Below are positions 1-7,840 of a stretch of DNA of 30,244 bases, one piece after another. The notes beneath the pieces are model-generated. The model saw only the letters and a program-made list of their open reading frames with translations. It had not been told where the DNA came from and did no database searches. A program made the position numbers and the translations under genes. The stretch covers positions 1 to 30,244 of the forward strand of contig WFMY01000070.1 in the NCBI GenBank assembly GCA_015488855.1, given 5' to 3'. Position 1 is the stretch's first letter. Each line of letters starts with the position of its first letter. Source of the DNA: Helicobacteraceae bacterium (GTDB lineage: Bacteria; Campylobacterota; Campylobacteria; Campylobacterales; Sulfurimonadaceae).

Positions 1-221
1 AACCCTAACCATGCAGTAAAAAGGATATAATCCACAAAAGAACTTAGTATTGACATTTTTTCTTTTGCTACCGAATAGTTACCAGCTTGGAGAAACTCCG
101 CTTGTCCTAGTAAGAGTGCATTTTTTCTTTTTGCTTGATTTACATAACCAATCTGCATAATACTTACATAGATTGATACTAAAACATATATTGAGTAGAT
201 AGCCATTATTGTCATTAACAT
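1..221 (-). CDS. M48 (Ste24-type) peptidase, N-terminal fragment
   Basis: This gene runs off the left edge of the window, so only about the first 73 residues are visible. It begins with ATG at 221-219, overlapping the stop of the upstream Dabb gene by one base (TAATG), with GGTGAG as ribosome binding site. The visible part has an N-terminal membrane segment followed by a hydrophilic stretch (QAKRKNALLL, AGNYSVAKEKMSILSSFVDY) and the start of another membrane segment. This pattern resembles the N-terminal domain of Ste24/CAAX-type zinc metallopeptidases, integral membrane enzymes involved in membrane protein quality control. The HExxH catalytic motif would lie outside the window, so the family call rests on the N-terminal domain alone. 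Confidence 0.6.
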   Translation of the reverse strand, partial: MLMTIMAIYSIYVLVSIYVSIMQIGYVNQAKRKNALLLGQAEFLQAGNYSVAKEKMSILSSFVDYILFTAWLG

Positions 222-517
222 TAGCTTCTCACCTCATAATCAACTACTTTAGACTCACTTGTTACACTCTTAATAAGTGCTACAACTTCTAGATGCACTG
301 GATGGGCTGCATATACTTTTAGGTCATCTTTTGTATTAAAAGTCGAGTAAAGAGAGAGATCGAACGCCCTCTCACTCTGATTGAAGTCAATGCCTACTTC
401 TAGGCACTTTAACTCAGGGATTTTTTTTACCAATCCCTCTAATGCCTCTTTAACTAGCAAAATATTGTCTTGCTTTTTCTCTTGTTTAAACTTAAACATA
501 ACTATATGAACTATCAT
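221..517 (-). CDS. Dabb (stress-responsive alpha/beta barrel) domain protein
   Basis: A 98-residue cytoplasmic protein with no signal peptide. It begins MIVHIVMFKFK and contains the phrase FDLSLYSTFNTKDDLKVYAAHPVH, the hallmark of the Dabb family: a beta strand, then D-L-x-x-Y-x-x-H-P-x-H. Members are small dimeric ferredoxin-like barrels of mostly unknown role, some stress-induced and some acting as cyclases or decarboxylases. The start has a good site (AAGGA about eight bases upstream). It is the first gene after a 116-bp gap downstream of the transporter gene and overlaps the M48 peptidase gene by one base. The family is secure; its task here is not known. Confidence 0.85.
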   Translation of the reverse strand: MIVHIVMFKFKQEKKQDNILLVKEALEGLVKKIPELKCLEVGIDFNQSERAFDLSLYSTFNTKDDLKVYAAHPVHLEVVALIKSVTSESKVVDYEVRS

Positions 518-550
518 TTTTTTTCCTTAAAAATTTCTATTTTAATATTA

Positions 551-565
551 GTGCAGTTTCTGCAC
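551..565. repeat. Short perfect hairpin upstream of the Dabb gene
   Basis: GTGCAG-TTT-CTGCAC forms a 6-bp stem with a 3-base loop in the 116-bp gap between the SLC13-type gene and the Dabb gene. No uridine run follows on either strand, so a standard intrinsic terminator is unlikely. The rest of the gap holds the larger palindrome at 603-626. Confidence 0.4.
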
Positions 566-602
566 GTGAGCCTTACGCTGAGTAAAACTTAGTGTTAACG
601 TA

Positions 603-626
603 GATAAATGAACATGTTCATTTATC
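603..626. repeat. Perfect 24-bp palindrome after the SLC13-type gene
   Basis: Each arm is 12 bases (GATAAATGAACA and its exact reverse complement TGTTCATTTATC) with no spacer. It begins eight bases after the transporter stop codon. There is no U-run after it in the direction of transcription. It could be a terminator-like structure, an RNA processing site, or an operator for the downstream Dabb-M48 pair; the sequence does not decide. Confidence 0.6.
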
Positions 627-633
627 GTCAAAA

Positions 634-1989
634 TCATAGCAGACCTTTCCAAAAAAATTCTGAGATAAGAACAATAAGCCCTATCCCAACTAAATTCAAT
701 ATCACTCCGTATCTTGCCATATCTTTTATCTGCACCACTCCACTACTCATCGCAATAGCATTGGGTGGCGTAGCTATTGGTAACATAAAAGCATAACTTG
801 CACATACTGTCGCTACCATCATAAATAAGGTAGTGTTGATACCACTTTGCTCGGCTACTGAGTAAATTACTGGCAACATTATAGAGATTAAAGCTGTATT
901 TGAAGTTATCTCTGTAGTAAATGTAATAAGTACAGCTATAGATAAGAGTAGAAGTATCGGTGGTAGATTTGTAATAGAGAGCAGATAAGAGGCAACTTCA
1001 TCTGCTAAACCAGTTTGTGAAAATGCTTTTGCAATAGAAAATCCAGCACCAAATAAAAACATAATTCTATAAGGCACTTTTGCTTTATCCTCCATCCAAT
1101 CAAGAATATTAAAAGGGGGTGCAAAAAGCATTAATCCACAAGCGAGTATCAAACCAGCTTCACTCAGTCCAAGTCCACCCCAATAGGGTTGCAAAGGGGC
1201 ATTTAAAAGTAGCATACTCACTAAAAATCCAATGATAAAAAAAACTTGTTTTTGTTTTAAATCCAAGGGCTTAGGATTTACAGTAGTTTCAACCTTAATA
1301 TGATTTACCCCTATACTCAAAAGCGTTGCAACAACAATAAACATCCCAAAAACTAAAGGAGCTACAAGTGTTACCCACTTTAAAAAAGGGATAATCTTCA
1401 TAGAGTGATCTTCCATCACACCTAGGAGTATCAGGTTTGGTGGTGTCCCGATAGGTGTCAGTATTCCACCTACACTAGCACCATAAGCGATAGCTAAAGC
1501 AAAACGCATTTTTAGATGCATATTTTGGGTTAAAAATAGAGCGACTGGGATAAGAAGGAGTGTTGTTGTTGTGTTGGAGAGCACAGAGGAGAGTATCCCT
1601 GAAGTAAAAACTAAAGAGAAGATAATCCCTTTTGGCGTTGGCGGAAAAATACCTAAAATTTTACCTGAAATCCATTGATGTAGATCTGTTTTTTCAACTG
1701 CAATTGCTATCAAAAAACCACCTAAAAACAAGTAAATTATGGGATTAGAATAGTTTATAGAAGTTGCTTTTGTACTCATGATTGAAAAAGCAGGAAAGAG
1801 TATGATAGGAAGCAAAGAAACCACTCCCAAAGGGAGTCCTTCGTTGGTCCATAAGGTAACTAAAAGAGCAATAGTACCAATGAGTGCCGATTGAGTCAAA
1901 GTAAACACTTCAAAAGACAGAGCAAAAAATACTAAACCAATAATGATAGCTAAAAGAATTTTTTTGATTTGAATTTTTTGTTGAGACAT
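634..1989 (-). CDS. SLC13/DASS-type anion (dicarboxylate/sulfate) symporter
   Basis: A 451-residue inner-membrane protein with about 11-12 hydrophobic segments. It carries the two pseudo-symmetric signature loops of the divalent anion:Na+ symporter family: SNTTTTLLLIPVAL followed by GGILTPIGTPPNLI in the first half, and TSNTALISIMLPV followed by PIATPPNAIAMSSG in the second half. In this family the SNT and TPPN motifs bind the carboxylate and the sodium ions. Substrate cannot be read from the sequence; C4-dicarboxylates, citrate, sulfate or phosphate are all possible. It is the last gene of a run that includes gpsA (18-bp gap) and two K+ channel-type genes. Length and motifs are complete. Confidence 0.9.
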   Translation of the reverse strand: MSQQKIQIKKILLAIIIGLVFFALSFEVFTLTQSALIGTIALLVTLWTNEGLPLGVVSLLPIILFPAFSIMSTKATSINYSNPIIYLFLGGFLIAIAVEKTDLHQWISGKILGIFPPTPKGIIFSLVFTSGILSSVLSNTTTTLLLIPVALFLTQNMHLKMRFALAIAYGASVGGILTPIGTPPNLILLGVMEDHSMKIIPFLKWVTLVAPLVFGMFIVVATLLSIGVNHIKVETTVNPKPLDLKQKQVFFIIGFLVSMLLLNAPLQPYWGGLGLSEAGLILACGLMLFAPPFNILDWMEDKAKVPYRIMFLFGAGFSIAKAFSQTGLADEVASYLLSITNLPPILLLLSIAVLITFTTEITSNTALISIMLPVIYSVAEQSGINTTLFMMVATVCASYAFMLPIATPPNAIAMSSGVVQIKDMARYGVILNLVGIGLIVLISEFFWKGLL

Positions 1990-2007
1990 CTACAAGTACC
2001 TACCTAG

Positions 2008-2898
2008 TTAATTTGAAAGTAAATCTTTTAAAGATTCCTTGGGACTTTTTCCCTCGAGCATAGCATACACCTCTTTGGCTATAGGGAGATACAAATCTTT
2101 TTTATGGGAGATCTCATGGAGGGCATAGGTGGTACCAATACCCTCTGCTACTTCGCCTAACTCCAGAAGTATCTCTTCTTGAGACTTCCCTTGTGCTATA
2201 CCTTGACCTACTCGAAAATTTCTACTCATCTCTGAGGATGCAGTTAAGAACAAATCTCCAGCACCACTAAGTCCACTAAAAGTATCCTCTTTTGCTCCAA
2301 AAGCGACTCCAAACCTCTGCATCTCTACCAAGCCACGAGAGATTAAAGCAGCTGCTGCATTTTTCCCAAGCATTAGACCTTCACAAATACCAGCAGCTAT
2401 GGCGATAACATTTTTGTATGCCCCTGCTATCTCTGCTCCAATGACATCAGTAGATGTGTATGCTTTGATAAAATCGGGAAATAGTTGTGCCATTTCAGAT
2501 GAGAGTTCTTCATTGCTTGAGTTGACAACCAATGCTGTAGGCAAAGAGCGTAGAACTTCTGAAGCAAAAGATGGACCTGATAAAAAAGCAATATGGGTAT
2601 TTGGAATATGTTCTTGATATATTTCATTTAAAAAACGCCCCGAAGAAGCCTCGATGCCCTTAGAAGCAACTAAAACTTTTTGTCCAGTAAAGTAAAAATT
2701 TTGCTTTAACCAAGATGCTATTTGTTGTGCGGGGACAGTGATGACAATATACTCACACTCAAGAATCTTTTCTAAAGTGACAAAGTTTTTTAAATCTCTT
2801 GGTGTTCTTGATGTGATCAAGACCTCATTCTTTTGTGCAAATGCAAAAGCTAAAGCACTCCCCCATTTACCTGCACCTATGACTCCAACAGACATCAT
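2008..2898 (-). CDS. gpsA: NAD(P)H-dependent glycerol-3-phosphate dehydrogenase
   Basis: A 296-residue cytoplasmic enzyme that reduces dihydroxyacetone phosphate to sn-glycerol 3-phosphate, the backbone precursor of phospholipids. The N-terminal Rossmann motif is VIGAGKWGSALA (residues 6-17). The VASKGIE segment (lysine 80), the catalytic AGAYKNVIAIAAG segment (lysine 162) and FSGLSGAGDLFLT are all present, as expected for GpsA. Length is slightly short of the usual 330 but includes both domains. The start overlaps the stop of the upstream RCK protein by four bases (ATGA), pointing to translational coupling. Confidence 0.95.
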   Translation of the reverse strand: MMSVGVIGAGKWGSALAFAFAQKNEVLITSRTPRDLKNFVTLEKILECEYIVITVPAQQIASWLKQNFYFTGQKVLVASKGIEASSGRFLNEIYQEHIPNTHIAFLSGPSFASEVLRSLPTALVVNSSNEELSSEMAQLFPDFIKAYTSTDVIGAEIAGAYKNVIAIAAGICEGLMLGKNAAAALISRGLVEMQRFGVAFGAKEDTFSGLSGAGDLFLTASSEMSRNFRVGQGIAQGKSQEEILLELGEVAEGIGTTYALHEISHKKDLYLPIAKEVYAMLEGKSPKESLKDLLSN

Positions 2899-3587
2899 TC
2901 ACCACCTATGCTATGTTTAAAATTTTGTAAATCTTCCTCATATCCAGCTACTATTAATACATCTCCACTTTTAAGATAATTATGTTTTGTTTTTGAGGAA
3001 TAGATAAACTCATGAGAGTCATCCTCATGCACAATAGTCAAGACTAAGACACCATACTTCTTGCTCCAATCTATCTCAGCAGGATACAAACCAGTAAAGG
3101 CGTCTACACTGCTTAGAGTAACTTGTATAATTTTAAGTCTAGACTCTTCATATAAAATATTATGAAGAACTTCAGTAATAATAGGTTTTTTGAGCATGTC
3201 AGTTATGATATTTGCAGTAGTTTCTACAATAGGAATGACCTTCGATGCTCCTGCCATTTTTAATTTATTGGCATCTTCATTATTCTTTGCTAAAGCGATT
3301 ATTGTGATATCTTTGAAACTTGAACGCAAAGATATGGTTAAAAAGATATTTTTTGCTTCCTCATTAATAGCACAAAATATGATTGAACTATCCATATCAT
3401 ACTGTTCATTGAGTTCATCCCAGTCTTCACTGAGGTCAAATTGTTCAAGTTTAAATGCAGAGTTGTCATCTTTATCAATATCCTCCAAACTAAAGATAGT
3501 TATACTACTGTACTTGTGTGTTACATTTTTAGCAATCTCTTGCCCATATTCATTATTGCCAAAAACAAGTGCACTACTGATATTCAT
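2895..3587 (-). CDS. TrkA-type RCK (potassium regulatory) domain protein
   Basis: A 230-residue soluble protein that looks like a lone RCK unit: a degenerate TrkA-N Rossmann domain (residues about 5-140; the usual GxGxxG is replaced by ALVFGNNEYGQEIA) and a TrkA-C domain (about 150-225) ending in KSGDVLIVAGYEEDLQNF. RCK domains bind nucleotides or ions and gate K+ channels or Trk/Ktr transporters. It lies eight bases downstream of a K+ channel gene that has its own RCK domain, so the two probably form one hetero-oligomeric gating ring. That partnership is inferred from adjacency. It overlaps gpsA by four bases. Confidence 0.8.
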   Translation of the reverse strand: MNISSALVFGNNEYGQEIAKNVTHKYSSITIFSLEDIDKDDNSAFKLEQFDLSEDWDELNEQYDMDSSIIFCAINEEAKNIFLTISLRSSFKDITIIALAKNNEDANKLKMAGASKVIPIVETTANIITDMLKKPIITEVLHNILYEESRLKIIQVTLSSVDAFTGLYPAEIDWSKKYGVLVLTIVHEDDSHEFIYSSKTKHNYLKSGDVLIVAGYEEDLQNFKHSIGGE

Positions 3588-3595
3588 TTTCCCAC

Positions 3596-5152
3596 CTATT
3601 TAGTAGATAAAAATTTTGCAAATTCTTTTATAAACATATAATTACCTATTACTAGCAAATAATCACCTGTTTCTAGAAGTGTACTCTCAATTGGGTTAAA
3701 GAAAAATCTTTTATTCTTCTTTTTATATAAACCAAGTAAAACTACTCTGTATTTTACATTTTGAAGTTCTTTTAAAGTTGAAATAGTTTGAGAGATTCTT
3801 TCTGTTACAACTATCTCATGCATTATGATGTTTGTATATTCCGAGCGAATAGTATAAATAGCTTCAAAAGCAACAGGTTGTCCTACATATTCTCGTGCAA
3901 TTAAGCCAACAAACTCTTTATCATAAAGTATCTCGTTCACACCAGAGTTTGTAAGTTTATTTCTATGTACTTTATTCATCAATAAAGACATGATTTTTAC
4001 ATCTTTGTCGATAGAACGCACAGTTAAGGCTGTATAAACATTTGCAACATCATCTTCTTGTAAACATAAGATAGCTTTTACTTGTGTAGATAAATTTATA
4101 TTTAATTTTTTATAACTTTCCATACTTCCAGGATTATAATGAAGAGCATTGAGGGAATCTCTTTTTGCATTTTCAATTCGCTCTGGCAAACTGTCTATAA
4201 CAACGACATTTAAATTATCTCTTAAAAGTTTTTTTGCAACCTCTTTTGCTATATTTTCATAGCCACATATAAGATAAATTTGATTTAATTTCATAATATC
4301 TTGGATAGTTTTTGATTCTTTTATATCTTCTATTTTTTCAGTAAAGGCTGAAACAAAAAGAGAAGTTGTAAATGCAAGCACTGCTATCCCAGCAAATATA
4401 ACAAGTATTGCAACAAATTGTCCCTCAGGACTTACAGCCACTACATCACCATACCCAACTGTAGATATAGTAACTATAGACCAATAAAAGGCTTCATAAA
4501 GAGTATCAATAGGTGATGCAGGATTCGTAGCTTCCATCATATAAATAAGCACTGAGGAGACAAAGATAACAATAGATGCAAACATGCCTAAAGTGAAAAA
4601 CTCAAAGCGTTTACTAACAAGCACTGAACTAAATGTCTGAAAGCTTCTTGTATATCGAAAAAGTTTAAAAACACGAAACAATATAAAAACACGAAGTAGC
4701 CTTAGCTCGTGGAAAAATGGCATAATTGCTAGAAAATCAATAATTGCTTTTGGGGACAATACATATTGTAGTTTATCATGAAAAACTCTTTTGATAACAA
4801 AAACCATATCAAAGTCTCGTCCCAAGAGATCACTATATTCATCTTGGTGAATGATAACCTTACTTACACTACTAGAAATCCACAATCTAAAAATATACTC
4901 TACAAAAAAGATAAAAGAGATGATATAACTGTTAAAAGCATCAAGAGCTTCTGGAACATCATTTTTTACCCCATAAATAAGGGTAGAGACACTAGAAAAT
5001 ATAAGTAGCATCATAAATATATCAAAATATTTTTTATAATAATATTCATCATTTTCTAAAACATTGAAAAAAAATCGTCGCCTTTTTTGATACCGATTAG
5101 ATGTTTTTAAAAAGTATGCAAAATCTACTATATAACGAGTAAAAGAGTTCAT
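3596..5152 (-). CDS. Voltage-sensor-type K+ channel with C-terminal RCK domain
   Basis: A 518-residue membrane protein. Residues about 41-170 have the layout of S1-S4 segments, ending in an arginine-rich S4-like helix (ELRLLRVFILFRVFKLFRYTR, 149-169). S5, pore and S6 follow (about 185-270), with the K+ selectivity filter TVGYGD at 231-236. From about residue 288 comes a TrkA-N/TrkA-C RCK module (IYLICGYENIAKEVAKKLL) ending in ETGDYLLVIGN. The combination fits a six-segment RCK-gated K+ channel of the inner membrane. The start codon overlaps the gatB stop by one base (TAATG), and a second RCK gene follows eight bases downstream. Confidence 0.9.
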   Translation of the reverse strand: MNSFTRYIVDFAYFLKTSNRYQKRRRFFFNVLENDEYYYKKYFDIFMMLLIFSSVSTLIYGVKNDVPEALDAFNSYIISFIFFVEYIFRLWISSSVSKVIIHQDEYSDLLGRDFDMVFVIKRVFHDKLQYVLSPKAIIDFLAIMPFFHELRLLRVFILFRVFKLFRYTRSFQTFSSVLVSKRFEFFTLGMFASIVIFVSSVLIYMMEATNPASPIDTLYEAFYWSIVTISTVGYGDVVAVSPEGQFVAILVIFAGIAVLAFTTSLFVSAFTEKIEDIKESKTIQDIMKLNQIYLICGYENIAKEVAKKLLRDNLNVVVIDSLPERIENAKRDSLNALHYNPGSMESYKKLNINLSTQVKAILCLQEDDVANVYTALTVRSIDKDVKIMSLLMNKVHRNKLTNSGVNEILYDKEFVGLIAREYVGQPVAFEAIYTIRSEYTNIIMHEIVVTERISQTISTLKELQNVKYRVVLLGLYKKKNKRFFFNPIESTLLETGDYLLVIGNYMFIKEFAKFLSTK

Positions 5153-6579
5153 TAGCTAAGCTTTGATATTAAAATCTCATTAACCGCTTGAGGGTTAGCA
5201 GTTCCTTTTGAAGCTTTCATCACTTGTCCAACAAAGAAACCAAGAAGCTTCTCTTTGCCACCTTTATACTGCTCTACTTTTTCAGGATTTGCATCGATAA
5301 TCTCTTGACACATAGCCTCAATAGCTCCTGTATCTGTAACTTGTTTTAGTCCTAGTGCATCAATAACACCATCAACTTCAAGGTCTTCTTCCATCAGCTT
5401 ATCAAGAACATCTTTAGCAGCCTTTCCGCTAATAGTTTTATCATCAATTCTTTTTGCTAAAAAGCCTAATTTTTTAGCATCTACAGGAGAATTAGCAAGA
5501 CTGAGTTCACCTTTAAGACGACCTTGAAGCTCAACAGTTAAAAGGGAAGTTGCAGTTTTTGCACTTACTCCCTCTTCGCTCATCATCATTTCAAAGAAGT
5601 GTGCCATCTCAACGGTAGCTGTAATAACACCTGCGTTATATTCATTCATCCCATATTCTTTGATAAAGCGTTCTCTTTTAGCATCAAGAAGCTCTGGAAT
5701 CTGAGAATATATTGCCAACATTTCATCAGTCACTACAGCTTTGAGCAGGTCGGGCTCAGGAAAGTAACGGTAATCAGCAGCTTCTTCCTTACCACGCATA
5801 GAACGGGTTTCATCTTTTTCTTGGTCGTAAAGTCTAGTTTCTTGACATATCTCATCTTCATAAATGCCATCTTCCCAAGCTTCACTTTGTCTCCTGACTT
5901 CAATCTCTATCGCCTTTTGAATAAACTTGAATGAGTTGATATTTTTTACTTCTACGCGAGTATAAAGTTTTTCATCTCCATAAGGGCGAATGGAAACATT
6001 CACATCTACACGAAAAGAACCCTCTTGCATATTTGCATCACCTATATCTAAATAACGGATGATAGCGTGTAATTTTTTAAGATAGAGTATCGCTTCTTCT
6101 GCACTACGCATATCTGGCTCAGATACAATCTCAAGCAATGGTGTTCCAGCACGGTTTAAATCAACTTTAGAGATCTCTCCATCATGAATATTTTTTCCTG
6201 CATCTGCTTCTATATGTGCACGATTGATACGGATATTTTTTTGTGTTTTATCTTCAAAATCTATTTGAAGTTTTCCATGTTCAACTACAGGGGTATAAAG
6301 CTGAGTAATCTGATATGCAGATGGGGAATCAGGATAGAAATATGACTTTCTATCAAAATATGATGTTTTATTGATAGTTGCATCGATGGCAGTTCCAAGC
6401 ATAATAGACTTATGCATTACTTCTTTATTTAAGACAGGCAATGCACCAGGAAGGGCTAAACAAGTTGGGCAAGTATTTGTATTTTGTTTATGATTAAAAC
6501 TCGTAGGGCACGAGCAAAAAAGTTTTGTTTTTGTGTTTAACTGGACATGTACTTCAAGACCGATGACTGTTTCAAACAT
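5152..6579 (-). CDS. gatB: Asp-tRNA(Asn)/Glu-tRNA(Gln) amidotransferase subunit B
   Basis: A 475-residue cytoplasmic subunit of GatCAB, which converts misacylated Glu-tRNA(Gln) and/or Asp-tRNA(Asn) to the amide forms. The start ETVIGLEVHVQLNTKTKLFCSC is the GatB signature, and the zinc-binding set CSCP ... NTCPTCL is intact. The kinase-like core (DRKSYFYPDSPSAYQITQ; ADYRYFPEPDL) and the C-terminal YqeY-like tail ending FFVGQVMKASKGTANPQAVNEIL are all present. The start has AAGGA upstream, and an imperfect hairpin (6589-6635) lies just before that site. gatA and gatC are not in the window. Confidence 0.97.
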   Translation of the reverse strand: MFETVIGLEVHVQLNTKTKLFCSCPTSFNHKQNTNTCPTCLALPGALPVLNKEVMHKSIMLGTAIDATINKTSYFDRKSYFYPDSPSAYQITQLYTPVVEHGKLQIDFEDKTQKNIRINRAHIEADAGKNIHDGEISKVDLNRAGTPLLEIVSEPDMRSAEEAILYLKKLHAIIRYLDIGDANMQEGSFRVDVNVSIRPYGDEKLYTRVEVKNINSFKFIQKAIEIEVRRQSEAWEDGIYEDEICQETRLYDQEKDETRSMRGKEEAADYRYFPEPDLLKAVVTDEMLAIYSQIPELLDAKRERFIKEYGMNEYNAGVITATVEMAHFFEMMMSEEGVSAKTATSLLTVELQGRLKGELSLANSPVDAKKLGFLAKRIDDKTISGKAAKDVLDKLMEEDLEVDGVIDALGLKQVTDTGAIEAMCQEIIDANPEKVEQYKGGKEKLLGFFVGQVMKASKGTANPQAVNEILISKLS

Positions 6580-6588
6580 ATGATTCCT

Positions 6589-6635
6589 TAAAAGCGTTTA
6601 GATAATTGAGAGATTTTATCTAAAATTTGCTTTTA
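6589..6635. repeat. Imperfect hairpin in the gatB leader
   Basis: Outer arms TAAAAGC (6589-6595) and GCTTTTA (6629-6635) and inner arms TTAGATAA (6598-6605) and TTATCTAA (6616-6623) can pair with a 10-base loop and an internal bulge. It sits between the YwbE-type gene and gatB, ending next to the gatB ribosome binding site. There is no U-run toward gatB, so it may modulate translation or mark RNA processing rather than end transcription. Confidence 0.4.
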
Positions 6636-6657
6636 AAATCATTAGTATTTGATTTCA

Positions 6658-6855
6658 CTAATTGTATATCTCTTTTACACGCCCTACTTCTTTACTCATC
6701 AAACGAACTTTGATGCCATGAGGATGTTTGGGTGAATTTGTAAGGATATCTCTTACGATTCCATCGGTTAAGTAACCAGTGTCTTGGTTTTGTTTGAGTA
6801 CAATAGCAACACTTTGTCCAGATCTTATATTTTTTCTTAAAGTTCCATCAAGCAT
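6658..6855 (-). CDS. YwbE-family protein (DUF2196)
   Basis: A short basic protein with the YwbE signature: RKNIRSGQSVAIVLKQNQDTGYLTDGIVRDILTNSPKHPHGIKVRLMSKEVGRVKEIY. These are small proteins predicted to fold as a KOW/SH3-like barrel; their function is not established. ATG at 6855 gives 65 residues beginning MLDGTLRKNI, the usual start and length of the family, and overlaps the stop of the preceding gene by eight bases. An in-frame ATG at 6870 would add five residues (MRKLS) and cannot be excluded. Confidence 0.85.
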   Translation of the reverse strand: MLDGTLRKNIRSGQSVAIVLKQNQDTGYLTDGIVRDILTNSPKHPHGIKVRLMSKEVGRVKEIYN

Positions 6856-7126
6856 CGATAATTTTCTCATCTTTTTCTTGGAAGAGTTCTTCTAAGAGTT
6901 TGGTTTGTTTTTTCATCTCTTGAAGTTTTTGTTTATTGGTTGAAAAAGAGTCTAGCGCTAAAATCATAAATAATGTAACGAAGATATAGCCAAATGTTAA
7001 AAAAATGGCTATTGGAAGCCCTAAAGAAAGAAAGCTTCTAAAGGTTATAAGAGCACCAAAAAAGACTATAGCTGATGATGCTCCAAGCAAAAAGCTTATT
7101 ATTCTACTGAATTTATCTTTTTGCAT
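6848..7126 (-). CDS. Small membrane protein with cytoplasmic coiled-coil tail
   Basis: A 92-residue protein of no recognised family. Two hydrophobic segments (about residues 10-30 and 35-57) are followed by a charged, probably helical tail (STNKQKLQEMKKQTKLLEELFQEKDEKI) that could form a coiled coil. It starts ten bases after the atpB stop and overlaps the YwbE-type gene, so it belongs to the same transcript. It could be an ATP-synthase-associated helper, but only position suggests that. Confidence 0.7.
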   Translation of the reverse strand: MQKDKFSRIISFLLGASSAIVFFGALITFRSFLSLGLPIAIFLTFGYIFVTLFMILALDSFSTNKQKLQEMKKQTKLLEELFQEKDEKIIDA

Positions 7127-7136
7127 TATGAAAATA

Positions 7137-7808
7137 CTACTGCTCAGAAACTACAACTGCACCAGCTATATATACATAAGTGAGCATCATAAAGATAAAT
7201 GCTTGAAGCAGTGCTCCAAATGTCAACAAGGCAAATGGGATCAAAGGCATAACCCATGGAACTAACATAAGTATTACAAACAAGAACATATCATCACCTT
7301 TGATGTTTCCCATGAGACGGAAGCTCAGTGATATGATACGAGAGATGTGAGAAACTATCTCTACAGGGAACATCAACCATGCTAACCACCATACTGGACC
7401 AGCAAAGTGCTTAAAATAATTAAAAACGCCATGTACTTTAATACCTAAAAAATTATAGTATATAAAAACTGTTAACGCTAATGACAATGTCATATTAAGA
7501 CTTGAAGATGGTGCTTCAAAACCTGGAATAATACCGATCAAGTTAGCAATACCAACAAAAAGACCTATAGTCGCTACAAGTGCTACATACTTTTTAGCAT
7601 GTGATTTTCCCATAACATCTGTACCCATAGCAAGAACACCACTAAGATATGCCTCCATAAGATTTTGTGTACCCGAGGGTACAAGTTTTAAGTTAGATAC
7701 AGCCATTTTACCTAGTACAATAGCGATAAGAGCGGACAATAACATGTGCGTTACAAAAAGAAAATCATGATTTTCTGATATCAACCCAAAGAAAGTAAAA
7801 ATCTCCAT
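7137..7808 (-). CDS. atpB: F-type ATP synthase subunit a
   Basis: The inner-membrane subunit that forms the proton half-channels facing the c-ring. The essential arginine is in SLSFRLMGNIKGDD (R164 with the start chosen here), and the segments LVPSGTQNLMEAYLSGV and IGIIPGFEAPSSSLNMTLSLAL are typical. ATG at 7808 is chosen because it follows GGAGTG by seven bases; an in-frame ATG at 7823 lies inside that site and has none of its own. The rest of the ATP synthase genes are absent nearby, as is usual in Campylobacterota, where atpB stands apart. Confidence 0.95.
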   Translation of the reverse strand: MEIFTFFGLISENHDFLFVTHMLLSALIAIVLGKMAVSNLKLVPSGTQNLMEAYLSGVLAMGTDVMGKSHAKKYVALVATIGLFVGIANLIGIIPGFEAPSSSLNMTLSLALTVFIYYNFLGIKVHGVFNYFKHFAGPVWWLAWLMFPVEIVSHISRIISLSFRLMGNIKGDDMFLFVILMLVPWVMPLIPFALLTFGALLQAFIFMMLTYVYIAGAVVVSEQ

Positions 7809-7840
7809 ATAAAAACACTCCATTCAAAATAATGGCGCAA

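Noticed and set aside
608..796. Rightward ORF of 62 residues over the transporter gene end
   Set aside because: It is antisense to the conserved C-terminus of the SLC13-type protein and begins within the palindrome; similar antisense frames over gatB, the RND gene, nirS and norB were dropped for the same reason.
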